Shown in pieces: positions 50,608-59,449 of a stretch of DNA of 64,000 nucleotides (positions within the stretch are counted from its first letter, which is position 1; every line of letters starts with the position of its first letter). This DNA is from an uncultured Chloroflexota bacterium (GTDB taxonomy: Bacteria > Chloroflexota > Anaerolineae > Aggregatilineales > Phototrophicaceae): NCBI GenBank assembly GCA_937974245.1, contig CALJKV010000110.1, positions 124,001-188,000 of the forward strand, given 5' to 3'. The translations under genes and the position numbers were made by a program. A model generated the notes under the pieces. It was not told the DNA's origin and ran no database searches. It saw nothing but the letters and a program-made list of their open reading frames with translations.

Positions 50608-51633
50608 TTATGTCCGGTGACAGGCAACCCAATGTCCCGGCGAATACTCAATCAGTTCGGGGTCGGGTTCTTCGTAGCACAGGTCGAACCGTACCGGACA
50701 GCGGGTATTGAAGTTGCAGCCCGTAGGGGGATTCGCCGGACTGGGTACATCGCCCGTCAAAATCACGCGCTGACGTCTCTCTTCAACCGTCGGATCGGGG
50801 ACGGGAACTGCTGAAAGAAGCGCCTGGGTATAGGGATGCAGCGGGTTTTCGTAGAGTTCGTCCGAACCTGCCAGTTCCACGATTTTACCCAGGTACATCA
50901 CCGCCACGCGGTCACAGATATGGCGCACCATGCTCAAGTCGTGGGCGATAAACAGGTAGGTCAGGTTTAGCTCATCTTGCAGTTCTTCCAGCAAGTTGAC
51001 AACCTGCGCTTGAATGGACACATCCAGTGCCGAAATCGGTTCGTCCGCCACGATGAAACTAGGTTCCAGTGCCAGGGCACGGGCAACACCGATACGCTGG
51101 CGCTGTCCACCGGAAAACTCGTGCGGGTAGCGATTCACGAAGTATGGGTTCAATCCGACTTTTTCCAGCAGATGCTCCACATATTCCTGCTGCTCTCTCT
51201 TCCCAGTAATCGTCTTGTGGATACGCAGGGGTTCGCTCACGATGCGGCCCACCGACATACGCGGGTTGAGCGAGGCAAAGGGGTCCTGGAAAATCATCTG
51301 CATCCGGCGGCGCATCTTGCGCAGTTCTTCGGATTGCATGGTGGTCAGTTCCCGGCCTTCAAACACCACCGAGCCTTCGGTTGGTTTGTAAAGCTGGAGC
51401 AGCGTGCGCCCGGTTGTGCTTTTGCCACAGCCCGACTCGCCGACCAACCCCAGGGTTTCCCCTTTGAGAATATCAAAACTCACACCATCAACGGCTTTCA
51501 CCGCACCGACCTGACGCTGTACAATAACACCAGCCGTAATCGGGAAGTGTTTCTTCAGACCGCGCACACTGACCAGAACCTCTTTGTCGCCGGTACTGGT
51601 CTTCTTTGTTGCAGCCGGGGCAGCATTAACCAT
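50608..51633 (-). CDS. Oligopeptide/dipeptide ABC transporter ATPase (OppF/DppF-like)
   Basis: About 341 residues. Walker A GESGCGKST (about 70-78), signature SGGQRQRIG, Walker B FIVADEPISALD, then the C-terminal Opp/Dpp extension with four cysteines (NPPTGCNFNTRCPVRFDLCY), which in the family coordinates a cluster or metal. Start ATG 51633 with AGGAGG nine bases upstream. Its start lies inside the end of the oppD-like gene. Membrane permeases are absent from the window. Confidence 0.9.
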   Translation of the reverse strand: MVNAAPAATKKTSTGDKEVLVSVRGLKKHFPITAGVIVQRQVGAVKAVDGVSFDILKGETLGLVGESGCGKSTTGRTLLQLYKPTEGSVVFEGRELTTMQSEELRKMRRRMQMIFQDPFASLNPRMSVGRIVSEPLRIHKTITGKREQQEYVEHLLEKVGLNPYFVNRYPHEFSGGQRQRIGVARALALEPSFIVADEPISALDVSIQAQVVNLLEELQDELNLTYLFIAHDLSMVRHICDRVAVMYLGKIVELAGSDELYENPLHPYTQALLSAVPVPDPTVEERRQRVILTGDVPSPANPPTGCNFNTRCPVRFDLCYEEPDPELIEYSPGHWVACHRT

Positions 51634-52645
51634 GTTTCTCAACCTCCTGAGGTACAGCACTTCTCACATCAACCCAACACGCTTTCATGTGACCTTCCAC
51701 ACTGTCTTCGGCCTGCACTAAGATCGGCATTTCTTCCCAGCACTTATCCACACGATAGGGACAACGCTGTGCAAATGGGCAGCCCGGTGGCAGGATACGC
51801 ATATCGGGTGGTGAGCCTTCGATCTGGGTTAGCTTCCGTCGGTGACTTTCTTCGTCCAGGCGTGGCAGTGAACTCAGCAGCCCCAATGTATACGGGTGGC
51901 GGGTATTGCCAAAAACCGGCTTGACCGGCCCGCGCTCGACAATGATACCGCCATACATAACCTGGATCGTATCGGCTAACCCTGCCACAATCCCCAGGTC
52001 ATGCGTGATCCAGATCATCGCCATACCGATTTCATCCCGCAGGCGGCGCACCAGGTCAAGAATCTGAGCCTGAATGGTGACATCCAGTGCGGTTGTTGGC
52101 TCGTCGGCGATCAGCAGTTTGGGGTTGCAAGACAGCGCCATCGCGATCATAGCACGCTGGCGCATCCCGCCGGAAAACTGGTGCGGGTAGCTATCCAGGC
52201 GTTTTGCCGAGTCGGGGATACCCACCATTGCCAGCAGATCGGCGGCACGGTTGCGAGCCTCTTTGTCGCTCATACCCAGATGCAGTTTCAGCGCCTCGGT
52301 GATCTGCGTGCCAATCGTCAGAACCGGGTTAAGGGAAGTCATGGGGTCCTGGAAGACCATTGCGATTTCGGCGCCCCGGACAGCCCGCATTTCTTCCGAG
52401 GACAGTTTTAACAAATCGCGCCCACGAAACAGGACTTCGCCACTTTCCACCTTGCCGGGTGGGCTGGGAATAAGCCCCATGATTGAGAGCGCGTGAACGC
52501 TTTTACCGCTGCCGGACTCGCCGACAACGCCCAACGTTTCGCCTTCGTTAAGCACATAGCTGACACCGTTTACTGCATAAACTGTGCCTTCCTGCGTATA
52601 AAAGCGAGTGACGAGGTTTTTCACCTCCATAAGAACGGATGCCAA
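51626..52645 (-). CDS. Oligopeptide/dipeptide ABC transporter ATPase (OppD/DppD-like)
   Basis: About 339 residues, partner of the OppF-like subunit. Walker A GESGSGKSV (about 47-55), signature SGGMRQRAM, Walker B LLIADEPTTALD, and the C-terminal Opp/Dpp motif (LPPGCPFAQRCPYRVDKCWE). A TTG at 52645 lies nine bases after AGGAGG, the same spacing as in oppF, and is preferred over the ATG at 52630, which is too far from a site. The two genes overlap by eight bases. No permease or binding-protein gene is adjacent. Confidence 0.88.
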   Translation of the reverse strand: MASVLMEVKNLVTRFYTQEGTVYAVNGVSYVLNEGETLGVVGESGSGKSVHALSIMGLIPSPPGKVESGEVLFRGRDLLKLSSEEMRAVRGAEIAMVFQDPMTSLNPVLTIGTQITEALKLHLGMSDKEARNRAADLLAMVGIPDSAKRLDSYPHQFSGGMRQRAMIAMALSCNPKLLIADEPTTALDVTIQAQILDLVRRLRDEIGMAMIWITHDLGIVAGLADTIQVMYGGIIVERGPVKPVFGNTRHPYTLGLLSSLPRLDEESHRRKLTQIEGSPPDMRILPPGCPFAQRCPYRVDKCWEEMPILVQAEDSVEGHMKACWVDVRSAVPQEVEKHG

Positions 52646-52890
52646 AAGCCTTATCCTCCTACAACTGGAACCTGCAATCAGGTTTACTTTACAAGAAATT
52701 CGCAATCTATATAGCTAGGCTATTTGCGTTTCGTGTTTTTATAAATATCTTTCCAAGATGATACGCCTAACCATGTGAAGCAGGGTTATTGTGCCTTAAT
52801 TAAGCCCGAATTGCAAAATTTTAACAGGCTGGTGCTAAAAAGGGTACACACAGCCTGTCACATGCGTTCAAATATGTCCGTTATGACCGT

Positions 52891-53853
52891 TTACGACCCA
52901 GTGACTATGCGCTGACCCAGGTACCAATCAACTGTTTCGCGCAGGCCGTCGGAAAAAGTCACATGCGAGCGGAAGCCAAAAGCCTCCTCCGCCCGGCTCA
53001 CATCCAGCTTGCGGCGTGGCTGGCCGTTGGGCTTGCTGGTATCCCAGCGCAGCTCACCCCGAAAGCCCACCACACGGGCAATCGTTTCCGCCAGGTCCTT
53101 GATACTGATCTCGAAAGCGCTGCCGATATTCACCGGCTCGGGGTCATCATAATAGGCGGTTGCCAGCGCGATACCTTCTGCTGCATCCTTCACATACAGG
53201 AATTCGCGGGTTGGGGTTCCGTCGCCAAATAACGTCACATATGGGACGTTCGCTTCTTTTGCTTCCAGCATTTTGCGAATCATATCGGGGATAACATGCG
53301 CCGTTTTGGGGTCGAAGTTGTCGCCCGGCCCGTACAGGTTCACCGGCAGCAGGTGGATGGCATTATAGCCGAACTCCTGACGGTACGCCTGGCTTTGCAC
53401 GAGCAGCATCTTCTTTGCCAGTCCGTAGGGCGCGTTGGTTTCCTCTGGATAGCCATTCCACAGGTCATCCTCTTTGAAGGGGATCGGGGTGTACTTTGGA
53501 TAGCTGCAAATTGTGCCGACACCGACGAATTTCGGCACAGCCGCACGTCGCGCATACTCCAGCAACAGTGTCCCCATCATCAGGTTGTCGTAAAAGAACA
53601 CCCCTGGGTGTTCTCGATTCGCGCCAATCCCCCCCACGACTGCCGCCAGATGAATTACCAGTGTTGTTCCCGGGTTATCCCCATACAACTGGACAACCGC
53701 CTCTTTTTCGCGCAGGTCGTAATCCTGGCTGCGTGGGACGATAACACGCCCAGCGCCCAGGCTTTCGAGATGCATTACGAGGTGACTCCCCAGAAACCCC
53801 GCCCCACCGGTAACAATGATCTTCTGGCTGCCCCAGTCGAACGTTTTTCGCAT
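52891..53853 (-). CDS. GDP-L-fucose synthase-like epimerase/reductase
   Basis: 320 residues, short-chain dehydrogenase fold. NAD(P) motif VTGGAGFLGSHLV (about 15-27), catalytic pair YGLAKKMLL (Tyr and Lys of YxxxK, about 140-144), and GVGTICSYPKYTPIPFKEDD and the C-terminal fucose-synthase-like pattern. Such enzymes make GDP-fucose from the product of Gmd for surface glycans. No gmd is in the window, so another substrate is possible. GGAAGG nine bases upstream supports the start. Confidence 0.78.
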   Translation of the reverse strand: MRKTFDWGSQKIIVTGGAGFLGSHLVMHLESLGAGRVIVPRSQDYDLREKEAVVQLYGDNPGTTLVIHLAAVVGGIGANREHPGVFFYDNLMMGTLLLEYARRAAVPKFVGVGTICSYPKYTPIPFKEDDLWNGYPEETNAPYGLAKKMLLVQSQAYRQEFGYNAIHLLPVNLYGPGDNFDPKTAHVIPDMIRKMLEAKEANVPYVTLFGDGTPTREFLYVKDAAEGIALATAYYDDPEPVNIGSAFEISIKDLAETIARVVGFRGELRWDTSKPNGQPRRKLDVSRAEEAFGFRSHVTFSDGLRETVDWYLGQRIVTGS

Positions 53854-54065
53854 GGCCTGTAACCTTCCATTACTTGGTGAACGGGCATTTTACCACCAAG
53901 AATAAGGGTTTTCCACCGAAAAATGTGAGCGTATAGCGAGCGAAGGGGGGCGAACAGTCGTGGGAAACTGCCCCATATCTAAACAGGACATAAAAATTGA
54001 GTTAGAATTATGTTGCACCCTATAGTCAGGAGCAAAAAAGCGTTGTATCCTGTGATGAGTAGCTA

Positions 54066-54094
54066 TTGACAATCCCATACGCCGGGGCTAAAAT
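54066..54094 (+). promoter_or_regulatory. Sigma70 promoter of tRNA-Ala
   Basis: TTGACA (54066-54071), 17-base spacer, TAAAAT (54089-54094). Transcription would start near 54101, six bases before the mature tRNA end. Nearly perfect promoter. Confidence 0.85.
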
Positions 54095-54106
54095 GCTCTC
54101 CACTGC

Positions 54107-54179
<73 letters not shown>

Positions 54180-54183
54180 CTAG

Positions 54184-54216
54184 CCCCAATCCACTGTGTT
54201 TGGGGTTTTTGTTTTC
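54184..54216 (+). terminator. Terminator after tRNA-Ala
   Basis: CCCCAA (54184-54189) pairs with TTGGGG (54200-54205), followed by TTTTTGTTTTC. Confidence 0.8.
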
Positions 54217-54232
54217 TGGGAAAGGTAATGCC

Positions 54233-54379
54233 GTGGCCGATCCAAACCGCAAAGACAATCTGGAAAATCGCTTGCGCGAACTTCTGGATGATTTGAAGCG
54301 CCTGCTCAACCCAGAACAACCGAAGCCAGTGCGGATACCCGTGCCGGTACGCGCCCCACGCGACCCACGCTACCGCTGA
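54233..54379 (+). CDS. 48-residue small protein, Arg/Pro-rich
   Basis: Reading frame GTG 54233 to TGA 54377-54379: MADPNRKDNLENRLRELLDD, then LKRLLNPEQPKPVRIPVPVR and APRDPRYR. AAAGG lies seven bases upstream. The first half is a clear amphipathic charged helix, the second an extended Pro/Arg tail. Such small basic-tailed proteins can bind RNA or other proteins, but no family is recognised. It follows the tRNA terminator by 17 bases. Confidence 0.55.
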   Translation: MADPNRKDNLENRLRELLDDLKRLLNPEQPKPVRIPVPVRAPRDPRYR

Positions 54380-54557
54380 ACCACAACCACCCTCGATCAT
54401 GATCGCTTCATCACATGGCTGCTGCCGTGTGGTTTTTTTATTGTACACGCACAGCCCGATTTGTAGCGTAAAGCGCACTACCAGGCTCATTATAGCGCCG
54501 TTCAAGGTACAACAACAGGTCATACAGTAACGCTGTTTTCCGTTTGCGGCGATCAAT

Positions 54558-54594
54558 GTGTGAGTGTTTTACACACTATTAAAGGATGTACAAT
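54558..54594 (+). promoter_or_regulatory. Inverted repeat and -10 box of the toxin-antitoxin pair
   Basis: GTGTG (54558-54562) and CACAC (54572-54576) form an inverted repeat in front of TACAAT (54589-54594), 22 bases before the ATG. Antitoxins usually repress their own promoter at such repeats. Confidence 0.4.
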
Positions 54595-54616
54595 AAAGAG
54601 AAACGGAGGTGCATCT

Positions 54617-54877
54617 ATGATGACCTTGCAAGAGGTAAAACTGGCTATTGATTATCTTTCGCCAGAGGAACTGCGGGAGTTGCGCGTACATCTCGAAAAA
54701 CGCGAAACGGAAATAGCGACGCGGACTGAGCCTTCACCTGAAGAACGCGCCAGAAAACTTGACGAAGCTTTCGCGCAATTTCGTGAAGGCCTGTTACCCG
54801 TTCAGATTGAAGAGATGGTCGCTGCGATGAACGAGGAGTATGTTGAATCGTGGGATGAATCCGAATGGAGAGATTAG
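54617..54877 (+). CDS. Putative antitoxin of a PIN-domain module
   Basis: 86 residues, acidic and mostly helical (VKLAIDYLSPEELRELRVHL; EERARKLDEAFAQF). It does not look like an AbrB or ribbon-helix-helix antitoxin, so its fold cannot be named. The assignment rests on position: it overlaps the PIN-domain toxin start by 13 bases, and GGAGG lies seven bases before the ATG. It would neutralise the toxin and repress the operon. Confidence 0.65.
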   Translation: MMTLQEVKLAIDYLSPEELRELRVHLEKRETEIATRTEPSPEERARKLDEAFAQFREGLLPVQIEEMVAAMNEEYVESWDESEWRD

Positions 54878-55275
54878 CGTATATCCTCGATACCAGCATC
54901 ATTGGGGATCGTATTAAAGCGTATGACACTGTTTCCAAGCGGCTTGCCAACACCATCACCGCCGGACACCAAGTTTATCTATGCCAGCCCGTGTATTATG
55001 AAGTGAGGCGTGGCTTAATCAAAGTAAACGCAACCTGTAAGCTGCAACTTTTTCAGAATGCAATCATGCCCCTGTTGTATTGGTTACCTCTCAACGATTC
55101 TGATTGGCTACAGGCGGCGCAGTTTTGGGCAGACGCTCGCAATGCGGGGAAGCAGCTTTCCGATGTGGATTTACTGGTAGCGGCGCTGGCACACCGGATT
55201 AATGGTATTGTCGTCAGCAGCGATGACGACTTTAGAGCCTTGCCGGTTCGACTTGAGAACTGGCACAGTGATTAG
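54865..55275 (+). CDS. PIN-domain toxin (VapC-like)
   Basis: 136 residues, RNase fold. The acidic active-site residues are seen as Asp in ILDTSIIGD, Glu in VYYEVRRGL, Asp in LSDVDLLVAALA and Asp in VVSSDDDF. VapC toxins cut specific RNAs (often initiator tRNA or rRNA) and are blocked by the partner antitoxin. Its start overlaps the antitoxin gene by 13 bases; it ends nine bases from the convergent methyltransferase gene. Confidence 0.85.
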   Translation: MERLAYILDTSIIGDRIKAYDTVSKRLANTITAGHQVYLCQPVYYEVRRGLIKVNATCKLQLFQNAIMPLLYWLPLNDSDWLQAAQFWADARNAGKQLSDVDLLVAALAHRINGIVVSSDDDFRALPVRLENWHSD

Positions 55276-55283
55276 CAACCGGT

Positions 55284-55913
55284 TTACTCCACACTCAGCA
55301 GGAATAAACCCATTGTCCCCCCGCCGACTATCCGCTGCTGGTCTACCACCAGCCCATTCGCCTCGGCAAATGGCGGTACACCCCGCCGCGCCATAAAATC
55401 CCGGTAATTCGTGAAGTGTTCACGGCCCGCCACAATCTCCGCCATTATTAGGACGCCTTTTTGAAGCCACCCCTGCGGGAACTGATACGGCCCGGTGTGG
55501 AAATCAATGACCAGGATGCGACCATCCGGTTTGAGGACACGCTTCATCTCGCGGGTGACGCCCTCTCGCATCGCCTGGCGCATTTCGTGAATTGCCAGGG
55601 AAATCGTCACAAGGTCGAACGAATCATCCCCGAACGGCATATTGGTGGCGTCTCCCAGGTGCAGGTCGGCATCCTCGCCCAGGTTTTTCCGGGCGACACC
55701 CAGCATGGAAGGGGACTTGTCAATCCCGGTGATGGCGCACCCGGCCTCGCGGTAGGTTTGCAGGTGCAGCCCGGAGCCGCAGGCCACGTCCAGCACTTTC
55801 ATGCCCGGCGTGGGTGGGTGCAGCTTGAGACTCAGTTCCCGCAGCCCGGTGTTGAAGCGCCCGACAATCGGATCATAGATCGGAGCGAATTGGCGATAGG
55901 GATCATTTGCCAC
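55284..55913 (-). CDS. Class I SAM-dependent methyltransferase
   Basis: 209 residues. Motif I VLDVACGSGLHLQTYREAG, then GIDKSPSMLGVARK, GDATNMPFGDDSFDLVTISL and EMKRVLKPDGRILVIDFH, the Methyltransf_11 (UbiE-like) pattern. The substrate is unknown. It lies 17 bases downstream of the CcmB gene on the same strand and may be co-transcribed with the heme-exporter genes. Confidence 0.85.
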   Translation of the reverse strand: MANDPYRQFAPIYDPIVGRFNTGLRELSLKLHPPTPGMKVLDVACGSGLHLQTYREAGCAITGIDKSPSMLGVARKNLGEDADLHLGDATNMPFGDDSFDLVTISLAIHEMRQAMREGVTREMKRVLKPDGRILVIDFHTGPYQFPQGWLQKGVLIMAEIVAGREHFTNYRDFMARRGVPPFAEANGLVVDQQRIVGGGTMGLFLLSVE

Positions 55914-55930
55914 TGGTGCAGCCTCCTCGG

Positions 55931-56608
55931 TTACTCTTCTATTACATACTCAAACAGCAGGTAACACATCACGAGGTAGACGACATCCACCATTGCCAGA
56001 ATCTGCACCCAGGCGACCCAGTCTTCAGTGGCCGAATCGGTGAGCAGATTGGTGGAGGCTTTCACGGCGGCCAGCAGCAGCGGCAGTGCCAGCGGCATCA
56101 TGACGATAGGCAGCAGGTTTTCGCGGGCGCGGGTTTGCACTGTCATGGTTGCCAGCAGTGTCCCCACGGTGGTAAACCCGAATGTCCCCATGAACAGTAC
56201 CGCCAGCACCAGCGGTTGCACCAGAGAGACGTTATACAGCACCGTCATGATCGGCAGCAGCAGCAGCCCGACGGTGATGGTGAACAGGAAGTTGCCCACC
56301 AGCTTACCGAAGAAAATCGTCGTGCGGGCGATGGGGGCAATTAGCATAGCGTCCAGGTTGCCCTGGTCGCGTTCCATCGCCAGGCTGCGGTTCAGTCCCA
56401 GGAAACTGGCGAAAACCACCGTTACCCATAACACGCCGCTGATGGCTTCTTGGCGGGCGATGCGATCCAGTTCCAGCGCGAAGCTGAAAACCAGGATGCT
56501 TAGCAGGGCGAACAACCCCATTGAACTGATGAGTTCCCGGCTGCGGAGTTCGGTACGCAGGTCTTTACGGACAATCGAGAGGACAGCTTTGAAGAAAGGT
56601 GTTTTCAT
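55931..56608 (-). CDS. ccmB: Heme ABC exporter permease CcmB
   Basis: 225 residues with six predicted helices. The N-terminal IVRKDLRTELRSRELISSMG and the loop FASFLGLNRSLAMERDQGNL match CcmB, membrane partner of CcmA in cytochrome c maturation, where it works with CcmCD at the outer side of the membrane. It begins four bases within the ccmA gene, so the two are translationally coupled. CcmC, CcmE and CcmF are not in the window. Confidence 0.88.
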   Translation of the reverse strand: MKTPFFKAVLSIVRKDLRTELRSRELISSMGLFALLSILVFSFALELDRIARQEAISGVLWVTVVFASFLGLNRSLAMERDQGNLDAMLIAPIARTTIFFGKLVGNFLFTITVGLLLLPIMTVLYNVSLVQPLVLAVLFMGTFGFTTVGTLLATMTVQTRARENLLPIVMMPLALPLLLAAVKASTNLLTDSATEDWVAWVQILAMVDVVYLVMCYLLFEYVIEE

Positions 56609-57351
56609 TGTTTTGCCGTTGCCATACTGGTCGTTTGGGTATAAATCGAAGCGAGTTGCAGTGTGTCCAGGCCGTTGGTCGGTGCGTCATAGCCGATTTT
56701 GCCCCGTGACAGGATAACGACGCGGCTGGCGAGTTTTGCTGCCTGGTTCAACTGGTGTGTCACCATAATAATCGTCTGCCCGGCGGCATGGGTGTCCGTC
56801 AGCAGGTCATCCAGAATTGCGGCGGCGTCCTGATCCAGCCCGGTATAGGGTTCATCAAAGAGCAGCACTGCCGGGCTGTGCAGCAGAGCGCGGGCGATGC
56901 TTAACCGCTGCTGCATCCCCCGTGAGAAGGTGCGTACCATGTCACCCGTGCGCCGCCCCAGCCCCACTCGTACCAACAGGTCGTCAATCCGGGCATTGGC
57001 GGCGTCTTTGGGCAAATTGTAGAGGCGGCTGAAAAACACCAGGTTTTCGCGGGCGCTCAGGTTTTCGTAGAGCAGCGGCCTGTGGCTCACCAGCCCAATC
57101 TGGGCACGGACGGCGGCGGCTTCCTGAGGGAGTTCCCACCCGCCGATGTGGATCGTCCCGGCAGTGGGTTTACTCAGGCCGGAAAGCAGACGGATGAGCG
57201 TGGACTTGCCGCTGCCATTCGGGCCGAGCAGGGCGACGAATTCACCTTTTTCGATAGTCAGGTCAAGCTGGCGCAGCACCGGCAGCACGCCGAATGCTTT
57301 GACCAGTGACCGGATTTCAACCAGTGAGCGTGTTGTAGATGTCTCGGTCAT
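56605..57351 (-). CDS. ccmA: Heme ABC exporter ATPase CcmA
   Basis: 248 residues, ABC ATPase: Walker A LGPNGSGKSTLI (about 38-49), Q-loop region, signature FSRGMQQRLSIARAL, Walker B VLLFDEPYTGLD, switch MVTHQLNQ. CcmB follows in an overlapping frame, which makes the CcmA assignment much stronger than sequence alone. It powers heme-handling in cytochrome c maturation. Confidence 0.87.
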   Translation of the reverse strand: MTETSTTRSLVEIRSLVKAFGVLPVLRQLDLTIEKGEFVALLGPNGSGKSTLIRLLSGLSKPTAGTIHIGGWELPQEAAAVRAQIGLVSHRPLLYENLSARENLVFFSRLYNLPKDAANARIDDLLVRVGLGRRTGDMVRTFSRGMQQRLSIARALLHSPAVLLFDEPYTGLDQDAAAILDDLLTDTHAAGQTIIMVTHQLNQAAKLASRVVILSRGKIGYDAPTNGLDTLQLASIYTQTTSMATAKQ

Positions 57352-57418
57352 AGTGTCCCAATAAGATATACAAAATAAATCACGGCTTTTCGCACTCAGC
57401 CGCGTTCAAACATCCCGC

Positions 57419-58207
57419 CTAGACCCTAAACCGGCAGCGGCGGATGAACGTCTGGTCTGGTGTGAGCGTCACGATATTGTAGCCCGGCTCTGCGCCCGTG
57501 TCAGCGGTGGTATGCGTCATTCCCGGCCAGGCGTGGAACTGGCACCAACTGCTTAACACGCTGCTGTAGAGAATGCCGTTGCGCAGCGTCTCGGTATTCT
57601 GATGGATATGCCCATGAAACACCCCGCGCAGCCGGTCTTTGGCGGGCAGCAGCGCGGCATGAAAGTCCTCAGCGTTGGTCATTGGCATGTATTCATCCAG
57701 CCAGGGAACATCTACTGGCAGGGCGTTATGATGTACCGCTACCACTATCGGACGCTTATCGTTTGCCTTGCAAATGCCCTCCAGCCACGTTAACTGTGCG
57801 TCGCTCACATAGCCGCGCGGCGGTTCTACCGGGCCGTTGCTGTCCACACAGGCAAATACCACCCCGTTGACCTCAAACCTATAGTGAAATGGCAGCACGT
57901 CATCCTCGCGCTGTAGCAACACCCGTTGTAAAGCGGCGGGATCATCATGGTTGCCCGCCAGATAGTACACCGGATAGCGAATTTCGCCCAGGATGTCACG
58001 GCAGGTTTCGTAAGCATTCGGCACGGGGTCGTAGGCCACATCGCCGGTATGCAGCACAAAATCCGGCGTGAAGGGCAGGCCATTGAGTTCCCGCACCAGC
58101 GCCCGCGCCCCTTCCTGCGCTGAATGGGCGCTCCATTTACGATGGTAGTCCGGGTCGGGGCTGATGTGCGTATCGCTGATATGGACGAAGCGGAGCAGCG
58201 GTTGCAT
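57419..58207 (-). CDS. Calcineurin-like metallophosphoesterase (CpdA-like)
   Basis: 262 residues. The metal and catalytic motifs are seen: HISDTHI (Asp and His), LHTGDVAYD, AGNHDDPA, AVHHNALP and GVFHGHIHQN, which is the CpdA/Icc pattern of cyclic-nucleotide or phosphodiester hydrolases. Also possible: phosphatase on lipids or nucleotides. It is divergent from the Thr/Pro lipoprotein gene and 67 bases from ccmA. Confidence 0.85.
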   Translation of the reverse strand: MQPLLRFVHISDTHISPDPDYHRKWSAHSAQEGARALVRELNGLPFTPDFVLHTGDVAYDPVPNAYETCRDILGEIRYPVYYLAGNHDDPAALQRVLLQREDDVLPFHYRFEVNGVVFACVDSNGPVEPPRGYVSDAQLTWLEGICKANDKRPIVVAVHHNALPVDVPWLDEYMPMTNAEDFHAALLPAKDRLRGVFHGHIHQNTETLRNGILYSSVLSSWCQFHAWPGMTHTTADTGAEPGYNIVTLTPDQTFIRRCRFRV

Positions 58208-58306
58208 ATAATCGGACTCCTTTTGTGGTGGGTGAACGGACTCCTATAAATCTAACAGGCTTTTGTTCCAGGACAAAGGGGTTACTGTCAATCCCTCGTG
58301 TATGGG

Positions 58307-58312
58307 TATAAT
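58307..58312 (+). promoter_or_regulatory. -10 box of the Thr/Pro lipoprotein gene
   Basis: TATAAT, 39 bases before the ATG at 58352, in the divergent spacer. No good -35 box seen. Confidence 0.35.
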
Positions 58313-58351
58313 GAACGTGAGATACCGATAGGCGTGGCGGGGTGGTGCATC

Positions 58352-59320
58352 ATGAAGCATTTTTTCACGTTTCTTCGTGCGTTTATTGCAATTGGACAGA
58401 GTAAGACGGGCAAATTGCTGTCCTGTTTATTCATCCTGCTGACTCTGCTCCTGCTGACCGGCTGTGATACCAACACGCCCGCTGATGTTTCTGGCCTGCC
58501 CACATTGGCGCAGCTTCCCACACTCACCAGCACGGTCACGCCGCCGCCAGCGACTGCGACTTTCACGCCCTCAGCAACCTTCACGCCCACCGATACTCTG
58601 ACGCCGACGCTAAGTGTCACACCAAGCCTGACGATCACCGATACGCCGACATCCACGCCCACCAATACGCCCACGATTACGCCCACGCCGCTCCCTACCG
58701 CCGATAACGAAGCCGTGCTGTCGCTGGTTGACCTGGCGAAGCAGGCTACTGTGCTGCCGCAGCAGGTTGTCGCTCCGCCTGTCACCGGAGTCAACCCGGC
58801 TGTGACGGTTCCACCAGCCACAGGCTGCACATTTTTGCCGCCCGGTGGATTCGGCCTGATCTTCACGACTGACGCGGCTCTCATGCAGCAGTTGGGCTGC
58901 CCGCTGGGGTCGCCGCCCGTGACCGCCTCGCTCGCCAGCGCCGTTCAGGGGTATGAACGCGGGACGATGATCTGGGTTGCCGGCACTCCGGGGACAATTT
59001 ATGCCCTGTTCAATACAACCACGTACCAGCAGTTCCCCGATACCTACACCGAAGGCGTAGACCCGGCCAGCGGGGGCGAGTTGCCACCAGCGGGACTCCT
59101 TGAGCCAGTGCGCGGCTTTGGTAAAGTGTGGCGGACTAATCCGAATGTGCGGAATGGCCTGGGATGGGCAGCGAACGCCGAAGCCGGGGGACAGTCCACC
59201 GTCCAGCAGTTTGAGCGTGGCTGGATGATTGCGCTGCCGCAGCGTGGCGAAATCCTGATCCTCATGTCCGATCCGAGCGGCATAAGTGGCACATGGCGGG
59301 TCGTGCCGGGGGGATTCTAG
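58352..59320 (+). CDS. Thr/Pro-rich lipoprotein
   Basis: 322 residues. The signal peptide ends in a lipobox LLTGC (about residues 34-38), so it is a lipoprotein on the outer face of the membrane. A long Thr/Pro linker (TFTPTDTLTPTLSVTPSLTI and more) precedes a globular C-terminal domain (about 160-322) with GCTFLPPGGFGLIF and repeated GFGKVWRTNPNVRNGLGWA type segments. Domain not recognised. The longer GTG start at 58298 adds residues before the signal and is rejected; the ATG has GGGGTGG about seven bases upstream. Confidence 0.75.
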   Translation: MKHFFTFLRAFIAIGQSKTGKLLSCLFILLTLLLLTGCDTNTPADVSGLPTLAQLPTLTSTVTPPPATATFTPSATFTPTDTLTPTLSVTPSLTITDTPTSTPTNTPTITPTPLPTADNEAVLSLVDLAKQATVLPQQVVAPPVTGVNPAVTVPPATGCTFLPPGGFGLIFTTDAALMQQLGCPLGSPPVTASLASAVQGYERGTMIWVAGTPGTIYALFNTTTYQQFPDTYTEGVDPASGGELPPAGLLEPVRGFGKVWRTNPNVRNGLGWAANAEAGGQSTVQQFERGWMIALPQRGEILILMSDPSGISGTWRVVPGGF

Positions 59321-59359
59321 GCGCACGGGCAAGTTGCACGAATCGTTTGTTATAAAATT

Positions 59360-59377
59360 AAAGATTGGATAATCTTT
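59360..59377. promoter_or_regulatory. Palindrome upstream of the glycerol-3-phosphate importer
   Basis: AAAGATT-ggat-AATCTTT (59360-59377), a perfect 7-bp inverted repeat about 70 bases before the ugpB-like start. It could be an operator; the regulator is unknown. Confidence 0.35.
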
Positions 59378-59449
59378 TCTTAAAGTTCCCGGCATGATGC
59401 TGCTGTTTTGCCCTGTGGGGAACCTGAAATATTCTATTTGGAGGTTACG

